In this document: positions 57,134 to 64,000 of the stretch, in pieces
Layout: each line of letters starts with the position of its first letter
Position numbering within the stretch: the stretch's first letter is position 1
Assembly: GCA_903921325.1 (NCBI GenBank)
Contig: CAIXPL010000019.1
Location: 124,001-188,000 of the forward strand
Direction of reading: 5' to 3'
Length of the DNA: 64,000 nucleotides
Source of the DNA: an uncultured Pseudomonadota bacterium
GTDB lineage: Bacteria; Pseudomonadota; Gammaproteobacteria; Burkholderiales; SG8-39
Made by a program: the position numbers and the translations under genes
The notes under the pieces: model-generated
Told to the model about the DNA's origin: nothing
Database searches by the model: none
What the model saw: only the letters and a program-made list of their open reading frames with translations

Positions 57134-57180
57134 GGTAATCCTCCTCTCATACCGAGGGAATGAGAAGTTGAAGTTTCTCC
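57134..57180. repeat. 47-bp direct repeat, copy B
   Basis: 40 of 47 bases match copy A at 57203-57249, with a 22-bp spacer. On the plus strand it runs from GGTAATCCTCCTCTCATACC to GAGAAGTTGAAGTTTCTCC. The minus strand supplies AGGAGG for the avd-like gene. The pair may be terminal fragments of an insertion sequence, given the orfA remnant that follows copy A. Confidence 0.8.
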
Positions 57181-57202
57181 ACGGGCCATCAAACAGGTGT
57201 AT

Positions 57203-57249
57203 GGTAATCCTCCCCTTGAACCGTGGGGATGAGAAGTTGAATTTTCTCC
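57203..57249. repeat. 47-bp direct repeat, copy A
   Basis: Plus-strand sequence runs from GGTAATCCTCCCCTTGAACC to GAGAAGTTGAATTTTCTCC. It can pair with itself (CCCC/GGGG and GAGAA/TTCTC). It is followed by a purine-rich AGGGGGGAGG and the start of an IS3-type orfA remnant, as at the left end of an insertion sequence. Confidence 0.8.
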
Positions 57250-57266
57250 AAGGGGGGAGGTTCCAC

Positions 57267-57353
57267 ATGAGGACATCGAAGTTCAAGGGCAGTCGGATCA
57301 CGAACGCGCCCAAGCGCTTGAGACCGGCGCAGAGCCTTGACTGGGCCGTCTAG
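57267..57353 (+). pseudogene. IS3-type orfA transposase fragment
   Basis: Plus-strand ATG at 57267 opens MRTSKFKGSRITNAPKRLRP and stops after 28 codons. The SKF...ITNAxKR pattern resembles the start of IS3-family OrfA (MRxSKFxExQIxxALKxxEAG), and restoring one base near 57321 would continue it as KRLETG. AGGGGGGAGG lies 6 bp upstream. It appears to be a frameshifted remnant; the rest of the element is missing. Confidence 0.5.
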
Positions 57354-57359
57354 CGGCCA

Positions 57360-57425
57360 CGTAACTCATTGATTCCAAAGATCCTCCATTCTTCGAGATT
57401 CGTACATTCTCGTAACCCATTGATT
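57360..57425. repeat. 15-bp direct repeat CGTAACYCATTGATT, two copies
   Basis: Copies at 57360-57374 and 57411-57425 differ at one base and are 51 bp apart. They lie between the orfA fragment and the rpoH promoter. They may be recombinase or transposase sites at an element end; no element was identified. Confidence 0.6.
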
Positions 57426-57439
57426 TTCTTGGCACCCCA

Positions 57440-57475
57440 GTCGACGACTCTAATGGCATGTCGACGACTTTAATG
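57440..57475. repeat. 20-bp-period repeat GTCGACGACTYTAATG, two copies
   Basis: Copies at 57440-57455 and 57460-57475 share 15 of 16 bases at a period of 20. Closely spaced repeats of this sort are common at termini of IS21-like and similar elements. That assignment is a guess; only the repeat is seen. Confidence 0.6.
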
Positions 57476-57514
57476 TCACGGAACAACTAGTCCGCATACC
57501 TCCCTCGACACCAC

Positions 57515-57541
57515 TTAGCACTCCCGCATTCTGAGTGCTAA
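57515..57541. promoter_or_regulatory. CIRCE operator at the rpoH promoter
   Basis: TTAGCACTC-N9-GAGTGCTAA is a perfect match to the CIRCE inverted repeat, the binding site of the HrcA heat-shock repressor. The overlapping TAAAAT at 57539-57544 could be a -10 element, with TTAGCA at 57515 as a weak -35 at 18-bp spacing, so HrcA binding would block RNA polymerase. It lies 106 bp before the rpoH ATG. Confidence 0.92.
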
Positions 57542-57647
57542 AATTGCGCGCACTGAGGGAACCACCGGTTCTTGGACCGGTCAAAGCTTCAGACAGTGAC
57601 TGAACTGCGCTTCCTGGCTGGTTCAGCCACCTCATGGAGAACTGAAC

Positions 57648-58494
<847 letters not shown>

Positions 58495-58496
<2 letters not shown>

Positions 58497-58529
58497 TCGT
58501 CGCGGCAGTGGCAGCGCCACGCGGCGATC
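58495..58529. terminator. Long hairpin between rpoH and sco1
   Basis: GATCGTCGC pairs with GCGGCGATC (one G-U) and GTGGC pairs with GCCAC around AGC, with a four-base bulge (GGCA) on one side. It overlaps the rpoH stop codon and separates converging genes. No U-tract follows on either strand, so it may be a bidirectional roadblock rather than a classical terminator. Confidence 0.4.
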
Positions 58530-58533
58530 GCAC

Positions 58534-59160
58534 TCAGCGCCCGTCGATCAACTGATGTAGGTCAGACACGATAGTATCGGTGCCCTGCCCATGGCGCAGA
58601 AACAGTCGCAGTCGCCCCTGCAGATCGAACACATAACTGCCCGCCGTGTGGTTCATCGAGTAATTGTGCGGGTCCTTGCCCGGCACCTTCTCGTAGAACA
58701 CCTTGAATTCCTTGGCAACCGCGGCGATCTGTTCGGTTGATCCAGTCAGCGCGATGAATGAGGCATCAAAGGCGCGCGCATAGTTACCCAGGATCTCGGG
58801 CGTATCACGCTCCGGATCAACCGTCACAAAAATCACCTGCAGCTTGGCACCATCCGCACCCAGCGCACGCTTGATCTCGCTCATCTCGGCGAGCGTCGTC
58901 GGACAGACATCCGGGCAGTGCGTGTAGCCAAAGAACATGGTGACCACCTTGCCGCGGAAATCGGCCAAGGTGCGCGGCGCACCCGCCGCATCGGTCAGCT
59001 TGAAATCGCGCGCATAACTGGCGCCAGTCAGGTCAGTGTTCTTGAAGCTCGCCCGCTCATTGCCACAGCCATACAAGGCCAGCAGCGCGACGAGCACAGT
59101 CACGGCATGAACACCCCAACGCACCCCACCCGATCGCACACTGCGTGTGGCGGCCATCAT
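58534..59160 (-). CDS. SCO1/SenC copper chaperone
   Basis: Membrane-anchored thioredoxin-fold protein delivering copper to the CuA site of cytochrome oxidase. From ATG 59160 it has 208 residues. A hydrophobic segment (VTVLVALLALYGC) ends in a lipobox-like Cys32, then come the copper-binding HCPDVCP (C82, C86) and the His of NYSMNHTAGSY (H171). It is last in the ctaA-ctaB-sco1 unit. Confidence 0.94.
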   Translation of the reverse strand: MMAATRSVRSGGVRWGVHAVTVLVALLALYGCGNERASFKNTDLTGASYARDFKLTDAAGAPRTLADFRGKVVTMFFGYTHCPDVCPTTLAEMSEIKRALGADGAKLQVIFVTVDPERDTPEILGNYARAFDASFIALTGSTEQIAAVAKEFKVFYEKVPGKDPHNYSMNHTAGSYVFDLQGRLRLFLRHGQGTDTIVSDLHQLIDGR

Positions 59161-59167
59161 GCGTGCC

Positions 59168-60073
59168 TCAAAGGGCAATGACGTAATGATCAATCAGCAG
59201 GCCAGCGAACAGCAGCGCCAGATACATGATCGAATAGCGGAAAGTCTTGCGCGCCAGGGTGTCGCTGTAGTTGCGGTACAGGGCGAGCGCATAGCCAATG
59301 AAGATGGCACCCAGCACTACGGCGCTGACCAGATAGACCCAGCCACTCATCGCATAGGCAAAAGGCATCATCGAAACGGCCACCAGTGCGAGCGTGTAGA
59401 GCAAGACCTGCAACTGCGTAAACCGACGGCCATGGGTCACCGGCAACATCGGCACACCGGCTTTGGCGTACTCCTCGCTGCGATACAGGGCCAATGCCCA
59501 GAAGTGCGGCGGCGTCCATACAAAAATGATCAATACCAGGATCAATGCCTCAGGGCTCACCTGTCCGGTCATGGCAGTCCACCCGAGCAGCGGTGGCATC
59601 GCACCCGACGCCCCGCCGATCACGATGTTCTGTGGCGTGCTGGGTTTGAGCAAGACGGTATAGATCACCGCATAACCAACGAAGGTCGCCAGCGTGAGCC
59701 ACATCGTGAGCGTATTGACCTGGGTGCCAAGCAGCCACAGGCCTGCACCACCCACGGTAATACTGAAGGCCAATGCTTGCGGTGCATTCAGATCACCGCG
59801 CGCGAGCGGGCGGCCACGCGTGCGCGCCATCACCGCATCGATGCGCCGTTCCACCAGACAGTTGATCACCGCGGCAGCACCTGCCACCAGGCCAATGCCG
59901 ATCGTGGCAGCGATCAACACCCAGGGCGAAGGCCAGCGACCAGCGGGTGTGGCGAGAAACATGCCGATCACCGCACAAAACACAATCAGCATCACCACGC
60001 GCGGCTTGGCCAGCTCGTAGTACTGGCGCAATCGCGCCCTGATCCCGGAGTCCAGCGTCATCTGCTGCTGCAT
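59168..60073 (-). CDS. ctaB: Protoheme IX farnesyltransferase CtaB
   Basis: UbiA-superfamily prenyltransferase making heme O. From ATG 60073, right after the ctaA stop, it has 301 residues and about nine helices. The first Asp-rich motif is [20 protein letters not shown], and the loop [20 protein letters not shown] is conserved. [20 protein letters not shown] begins the domain. The frame stays open over the end of ctaA, but the family start matches 60073. Confidence 0.95.
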   Translation of the reverse strand: MQQQMTLDSGIRARLRQYYELAKPRVVMLIVFCAVIGMFLATPAGRWPSPWVLIAATIGIGLVAGAAAVINCLVERRIDAVMARTRGRPLARGDLNAPQALAFSITVGGAGLWLLGTQVNTLTMWLTLATFVGYAVIYTVLLKPSTPQNIVIGGASGAMPPLLGWTAMTGQVSPEALILVLIIFVWTPPHFWALALYRSEEYAKAGVPMLPVTHGRRFTQLQVLLYTLALVAVSMMPFAYAMSGWVYLVSAVVLGAIFIGYALALYRNYSDTLARKTFRYSIMYLALLFAGLLIDHYVIAL

Positions 60074-60075
60074 TC

Positions 60076-61170
60076 TTAAGCCTCGCCATCCTGAGCGGAC
60101 GCGCAAGCCTCGAAGTTTATCACGATGACCCAAACCAGCAGCGCGGCGGCCCCGGCGTTATGCGCTGCGGCGACCGCCAGTGGCAGGCTGAGCAGGACAT
60201 TGGCCACACCCAGGCTCACCTGTACACAAGCCAATGCAATGAGCCCCCAACCATACTCGGCCATTCGTGGCGTGCGTGCAAGCTTGAAACCAAATCCCAG
60301 GCAGTACAGGAAGACCACAATCGCCCAGATTCGATGCGTCCAGTGAATGGCCGTGAGCGCCTCAAGGCTCAACAGTTGCCCGTCGCCCGCGCGACCCAGT
60401 TCGCGCACGATCTCAAAGGCCTGCGCAAAGTGCATGGTCGGCATCCAGTCGCCGCGGCACAGAGGCAGATCGGGACAGGCAAGCGCGGCATAGTTGCTGC
60501 TCACCCACCCGCCGAGAATGATTTGCACTGCGACCAGCACCAGGGCAATCATGGCAAGCAGGCGCCAGGGAACCGTTCGGACCGGCGTGCGGCCCGCGCT
60601 GCGTGCCGCCCCTTGCGCAAACGCACGCAAGGTCAACCAGGTCAGCAGGCCCAGGGTAGTCATGCCACCCACCAGATGCAGAGTGACGATCGCCGGCTTG
60701 AGTAACAAGGTCACTGTCCAGCGGCCCAATGCCGCTTGCGCAATAACAACGGCCACGAGCACCCATGCAATGCGCGGCGAAGACCGTAAGCGCCGTCGCC
60801 CGATCAGCGCAGCGATTGCAATCGACGCAATCAGCAACCCGACGAACGAGGCCAGATAGCGGTGGCCCATTTCCTTCCAGCCTTTGGCAGCATCAAAGCC
60901 GCCGGCGGACACGGCCGCATGGCCTTCAGGCAATGCCTGCGGTACCTGAGGTTGACCATAGCAACCGGGCCAGTCCGGACAGCCAAGTCCCGCATCAGAT
61001 AGACGCACGTAAGCACCCACCACGACGAGAATGAAGGTTAGCACTGTCGTGATGAGCAGCAGCCGGCGGTAGTGACTGCGCTCGCGCGCCGCCCAACGCG
61101 ACAACACAAACACCAGTACAAGACCAAGCGCCCCGACGAGCAGTAAGGCAGCAGCCAGTAATGAGCTCAT
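60076..61170 (-). CDS. ctaA: Heme A synthase CtaA
   Basis: Oxidises heme O to heme A in the inner membrane. The 364 residues have about eight helices and conserved His contexts: [20 protein letters not shown] near the N-terminus, [40 protein letters not shown] and [20 protein letters not shown]. Cys pairs [12 protein letters not shown] and [10 protein letters not shown] match the COX15/CtaA family. Three bases separate it from ctaB. Confidence 0.95.
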   Translation of the reverse strand: MSSLLAAALLLVGALGLVLVFVLSRWAARERSHYRRLLLITTVLTFILVVVGAYVRLSDAGLGCPDWPGCYGQPQVPQALPEGHAAVSAGGFDAAKGWKEMGHRYLASFVGLLIASIAIAALIGRRRLRSSPRIAWVLVAVVIAQAALGRWTVTLLLKPAIVTLHLVGGMTTLGLLTWLTLRAFAQGAARSAGRTPVRTVPWRLLAMIALVLVAVQIILGGWVSSNYAALACPDLPLCRGDWMPTMHFAQAFEIVRELGRAGDGQLLSLEALTAIHWTHRIWAIVVFLYCLGFGFKLARTPRMAEYGWGLIALACVQVSLGVANVLLSLPLAVAAAHNAGAAALLVWVIVINFEACASAQDGEA

Positions 61171-61175
61171 AAGCG

Positions 61176-61802
61176 CTACTCCTTGCTCCAGGTATTGATA
61201 CGCAACAGCTTTTCGATGTCGCGCAACATGCGCTTTTCTTCTGGTGGCCAGGGAAAGCTCATCATCAGATTGCCCAACGGGTCGATCAGATACAAATGCC
61301 GAGTCGGGTCCTCACCACCGAACGCCTCGCGCAATTGCGCAGCACTGGCCGCATGCGCCACGCGCACACCGACCGTTACGCCCTCGGGGGCGGATGGTGC
61401 GCTCGCCGAACTGACAATCCACAAGCGTTCGATGCGCGACTGCTTGGCCCCTTGGGCCAGTTTCATCTGGCGCATGAGCAGGAGTTTTGCGCGGCAGTCG
61501 TCTTCGCAGGTGGTCTCATCGACCGAGACCAGCCACCAGCGCCGATCATAGGTTGCGGCATTCAGTGCACTGCCATCGTCCATGCGCGCCTGCAAGGCAA
61601 AGGGCGCTGGCGTGAGCAAGTGGCCGTAATTGGTGCGCCCCGCGGGCGGCATCAGATAAAACGCGATGGTGCCGAGCACCAGCGGTGCCGCGCACACGAG
61701 CATGATCAAAAGCATCTGCTTGCGACCACGCGACACGCCCGCGTTCGGGCCTGCGGTCTTGCCTTGAGTGCCACTCGATGCTGATTCGTTCGCTTGCTTC
61801 AC
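61176..61802 (-). CDS. Membrane-anchored thioredoxin-like protein of the cox cluster
   Basis: 208 residues with one N-terminal helix (MLLIMLVCAAPLVLGTIAFY). It contains RRWWLVSVDETTCEDDCRAK, where a CxxxC motif (CEDDC) resembles the SCO/thioredoxin copper site, then LLLMRQMKLAQG and HLYLIDPLGNLMMSFPW. Its position between SURF1 and ctaA is conserved in Burkholderiales, so a cytochrome oxidase assembly role is likely. No precise function is known. It overlaps SURF1 by 4 bp. Confidence 0.82.
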   Translation of the reverse strand: MKQANESASSGTQGKTAGPNAGVSRGRKQMLLIMLVCAAPLVLGTIAFYLMPPAGRTNYGHLLTPAPFALQARMDDGSALNAATYDRRWWLVSVDETTCEDDCRAKLLLMRQMKLAQGAKQSRIERLWIVSSASAPSAPEGVTVGVRVAHAASAAQLREAFGGEDPTRHLYLIDPLGNLMMSFPWPPEEKRMLRDIEKLLRINTWSKE

Positions 61803-62692
61803 TGTCTGTCCTGTCCCTTGGTATGCCCCGACTGACTCAGCGCTGCGTCGGAACCGGGCGCAACGGCGTCCGCCGAACCCATCGCAGCTTGCGATGTCAC
61901 CTCATCTGCCAATGCCGCGTGTGCGGCCGACTGGCGAGCGCGCGTACGCCAGCGGTACGCGTAGATCCCTGCGGCGATCAACCCGAAACAGTACCACTGC
62001 AAGGCATAGGCCCGGTGCCTGTCTGCATCATCCGGGGGGCCTGGCCAGTTGCGCGCAAGACCATCGGCTTCCCCTTCGGTTTGTTCGATCGCGAGGGGCA
62101 ATACGCTCAGGCCTGTCAGGCTGTGGAAACGCGTAATGCTGAGACTGGGCCATTGCGTGAGCGCACCGTGCGGTGCGGGATACTCCGGCGTGCCAAGCGA
62201 GAACCGATGTTCGTCGGGCACCATCAGGCGCCCCACCACGCTCACCACACCGGGTGTCAGTGCAGGAACATTCACCTGACTGCGATCGGGTTTGGCTGCA
62301 ATCCAGCCGCGATTGATCAACACCATCGATTGACCATCGACGAGCCGCATCAAGCTGATGAGGTCATAGCCTGGACGGTGCGCTTGAATGCGATTGTCGA
62401 TCAGCAGCGTATAGCCATCGACCCACTGACCTTCGATGCGGATCAAGCGCCCGGCGCGCTCCTCAGGTGCCAATCGCATGATCACATCCAGCGATTGCGC
62501 GGGCTGCCCGCTGCGCTCGGCCACCGCCTGCCAAAGCGCGGATTTTTCTGCTGCACGGTGCGTCTGCCATTGGCCCAGCGCCACCGTGAGTGCAATGAAC
62601 GCGACGGTGATGAGGGTCAGCCAAACACCGGGCCGGGCACGGTTTTGCCCTGCCTCTGCGGAATGCTCGGACCGCGGGATCTCTGGCATCAT
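61799..62692 (-). CDS. SURF1-family cytochrome oxidase assembly protein
   Basis: 297 residues from ATG 62692; a GTG ten codons upstream is possible. Two membrane helices flank a periplasmic domain: VWLTLITVAFIALTVALGQW near the start and YALQWYCFGLIAAGIYAYRW near the end. The SURF1 hallmarks are ALGQWQTHRAAEK, YTLLIDNRIQAHRPGYDLIS and VLINRGWIAAKPDRS. A polar C-terminal tail of about 55 residues extends past the last helix. It acts in heme A insertion into oxidase. Confidence 0.93.
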   Translation of the reverse strand: MMPEIPRSEHSAEAGQNRARPGVWLTLITVAFIALTVALGQWQTHRAAEKSALWQAVAERSGQPAQSLDVIMRLAPEERAGRLIRIEGQWVDGYTLLIDNRIQAHRPGYDLISLMRLVDGQSMVLINRGWIAAKPDRSQVNVPALTPGVVSVVGRLMVPDEHRFSLGTPEYPAPHGALTQWPSLSITRFHSLTGLSVLPLAIEQTEGEADGLARNWPGPPDDADRHRAYALQWYCFGLIAAGIYAYRWRTRARQSAAHAALADEVTSQAAMGSADAVAPGSDAALSQSGHTKGQDRQ

Positions 62693-62799
62693 GGAGCGGC
62701 GGTTCACGCGAATGTCATGCACTGCACGGTGGGTGACGACAGGGTCGACACGGCGCCACCCAATGAGGCGCCGGTTACCCGGACTAAAGGAACGCTCGC

Positions 62800-62991
62800 A
62801 TGCGCATTGTGGTCATTGCCATTCTCATTCTGATCATGGCATCGCTGGGATCGGCCCTGTATTACATGATGACCGATCGCAGCGGCTCCAATCGCACCGT
62901 CAATGCGTTGACGGTGCGCGTCGGTCTATCCGTTGCACTGTTTCTGTTTCTGGTGCTGGGCCGCCACTACGGGTGGCTTCCGGCCCAGTGA
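62800..62991 (+). CDS. Small twin-transmembrane protein (DUF2909-like)
   Basis: 63 residues made up of two hydrophobic helices (VVIAILILIMASLGSALYYM and VGLSVALFLFLVLGRHYGW) joined by the polar DRSGSNRTVNALTVR. The pattern matches the small DUF2909/twin TM proteins found between cox subunit III and SURF1. Opposite in direction to both neighbours. Function unknown. Confidence 0.85.
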   Translation: MRIVVIAILILIMASLGSALYYMMTDRSGSNRTVNALTVRVGLSVALFLFLVLGRHYGWLPAQ

Positions 62992-63053
62992 CCCGACGCT
63001 ATCGTCCCGGGCTGTCACCTTGGATGGTTGCCAGCCCGGTCAGCGCCAGTCGA

Positions 63054-63899
63054 TCAGAGATAGTAGACCAGCACGAACAGCAGCAGCCAGACCACATCGA
63101 CAAAGTGCCAGTACCAGGCCACGGCCTCAAACCCGAAGTGGTGATCAGGCTTGAAATGCCCCTTGGCACAGCGGAACCACATGACCGTCAACATGATCGC
63201 ACCGAGGGTCACGTGGAAACCGTGGAAACCAGTGAGCATGAAAAACGTCGTGCCGTAGATGCCTGATGTGAGTTTGAGATTCAACTCGCTGTAGGCGTGC
63301 ATGTATTCGGTGGCTTGCAGGAACAGAAACAGTGCCCCCAGACCCACGGTCGCACCGAGCCAGATCAACAGCGAGCGCCGATGATTGGCGCGCAGCGCAT
63401 GGTGCGCAATCGTGAGGGTTACACCCGAGGTCAGCAGGATCGCCGTGTTCCAGGCCGGAATGCCGCCGGCTGACATCGGCGCGAACTTTTCGCCCATCGG
63501 GCCGGCGGTGGGCCAGGTGGCAGAAAAATCCGGCCACAGCAACTTGTGGTCAATGTCACCCAGCCACGGCACCGCCAGATTGCGCGCATAGAACAGCGCA
63601 CCGAAGAACGCCGCGAAGAACATGACCTCAGAGAAAATGAACCAGCTCATTCCCCAGCGAAAACCGATGTCCACCTGGTGGTTGTAGCTGCCGCCTTCGG
63701 ATTCAGCGATCACATCGCTGAACCAGCCGACCAGCATCACCAGCAGGAACGCAAACCCCACCAGCACGACCCAGCGTCCGCTGCTCGCGCCATTCATCCA
63801 CGAGGCCGCGCCAAAGGCTAGACACAGCAGCGCGATGGACCCCCAGAACATCCGCGTCGACGGAGCAGGAACGTAGTATTTGGTGCTAGTGCTGAGCAT
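63054..63899 (-). CDS. ctaE: Cytochrome c oxidase subunit III
   Basis: aa3-type oxidase subunit III, 281 residues with about seven helices. Conserved: YYVPAPSTRMFWGSIALLCL at the start, WFIFSEVMFFAAFFGALFYA with the conserved Glu, TAILLTSGVTLTIAHHALRA, LTGFHGFHVTLGAIMLTVMW and WHFVDVVWLLLFVLVYYL at the end. Subunits I and II are outside the window, to the right. Belongs to the terminal oxidase operon. Confidence 0.96.
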   Translation of the reverse strand: MLSTSTKYYVPAPSTRMFWGSIALLCLAFGAASWMNGASSGRWVVLVGFAFLLVMLVGWFSDVIAESEGGSYNHQVDIGFRWGMSWFIFSEVMFFAAFFGALFYARNLAVPWLGDIDHKLLWPDFSATWPTAGPMGEKFAPMSAGGIPAWNTAILLTSGVTLTIAHHALRANHRRSLLIWLGATVGLGALFLFLQATEYMHAYSELNLKLTSGIYGTTFFMLTGFHGFHVTLGAIMLTVMWFRCAKGHFKPDHHFGFEAVAWYWHFVDVVWLLLFVLVYYL

Positions 63900-63962
63900 G
63901 TTGAGTCGACTCCCTGTTTTCAGACCGCAGATTCGGTGACACCGCGCATTGCGCTGTCAATG

Positions 63963-64000
63963 TTAGGTAGTGGCACGGGTAATGACAAGATGCACCACAA
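63963..64000 (-). CDS. Possible 3' end of a gene at the window edge
   Basis: Reading the minus strand from the window end gives VVHLVITRATT then TAA, compatible with the end of a small membrane protein such as the DUF2970 protein often next to subunit III in related genomes. Only 11 codons are visible, so the call is weak. Confidence 0.25.
   Translation of the reverse strand, partial: VVHLVITRATT

Noticed and set aside
57134-57249. Two-copy CRISPR-like repeat with 22-bp spacer
   Set aside because: Only two copies, 47-bp units are longer and less conserved than CRISPR repeats, and no cas genes are present. An IS-end duplication fits better.
57080-57313. 77-residue minus-strand frame with repeated W-R-x-F-N-F motifs
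   Set aside because: The peptide repeat simply reads the two 47-bp copies in one frame; no family resemblance and the region is explained by the repeat and avd-like gene.
56338-57353. Complete diversity-generating retroelement
   Set aside because: No reverse transcriptase frame with YxDD, no template/variable repeat pair rich in adenine differences, and no target gene is visible. Only the Avd-like gene is present.

Overview
The window looks like chromosomal DNA of a GC-rich betaproteobacterium, most likely Burkholderiales. The case rests on gene order, not on any database search: hisG-D-C-B-H-A-F-I-E ending beside hinT; murA-bolA-ABC-mlaBCADEF; kdsD-lptCAB-rpoN-hpf-hprK-rapZ; rph-rdgB-hemW; yicC-gmk-rpoZ-spoT; and a cytochrome oxidase assembly block (ctaE-SURF1-ctaA-ctaB-sco1) beside rpoH. 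Other supporting traits are a short-form HisG, HPrK/RapZ, MlaA as a lipoprotein in the mla operon, and one tRNA-Gly(CCC).

Layout. 1-7374: histidine biosynthesis, all minus strand, mostly with 4-bp overlaps. 7569-14869: murA, a BolA-like protein, a two-gene ABC-2 exporter and the full MlaFEDACB phospholipid-trafficking operon, all minus strand. 15142-16260: a histidine-kinase-like ATPase with a nonapeptide tandem repeat. 16502-24799 (plus strand): Kdo/LPS export (KdsD, LptC, LptA, LptB), sigma-54, ribosome hibernation, HPr kinase, RapZ, UbiX and a LON-domain protein. 24789-29171: MutY, a cytosolic 5'-nucleotidase, tRNA-Gly, ThiS-ThiG and TrmB. 29165-33739 (minus): HemW, RdgB, RNase PH and a PP2C phosphatase/Ser-Thr kinase pair. 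33915-38498 (plus): YicC, Gmk, RpoZ, SpoT and a lipoprotein.

38635-56095 is an accessory catabolic region. It holds an alpha/beta hydrolase, an SDR, an enoyl-CoA hydratase, an acyl-CoA dehydrogenase and a benzoate/aminobenzoate-type CoA ligase, with a convergent 3-hydroxybenzoate-6-hydroxylase-like flavoprotein. Further on are a DUF3891 protein, an opine-dehydrogenase-like protein, a 3-hydroxyacyl-CoA dehydrogenase, a second hydrolase, a Bug-type binding protein, the Aas-LplT lysophospholipid repair pair, an aldehyde dehydrogenase and an exported FmdE-like protein. Together they suggest CoA-dependent breakdown of an aromatic or alicyclic acid, but no ring-cleaving dioxygenase and no regulator are present.

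56096-57500 is a small island of decayed and mobile-looking DNA. It contains a mazF/pemK 5' fragment, an overlapping minus-strand operon encoding an Avd-like four-helix-bundle protein, a DUF4258 protein and a DUF2283 protein, a duplicated 47-bp repeat, a probable IS3-type orfA fragment and two families of short direct repeats. The island abuts rpoH, whose promoter carries a perfect CIRCE operator. The window ends in the cytochrome oxidase assembly genes.

A recurrent theme is short-period repetition: in-frame repeats in the kinase-like protein, MutY and HisI, and 7-bp and 14-bp tandem repeats between genes. Start sites, functions and operon calls are read from sequence by eye. No alignment or database search was run.
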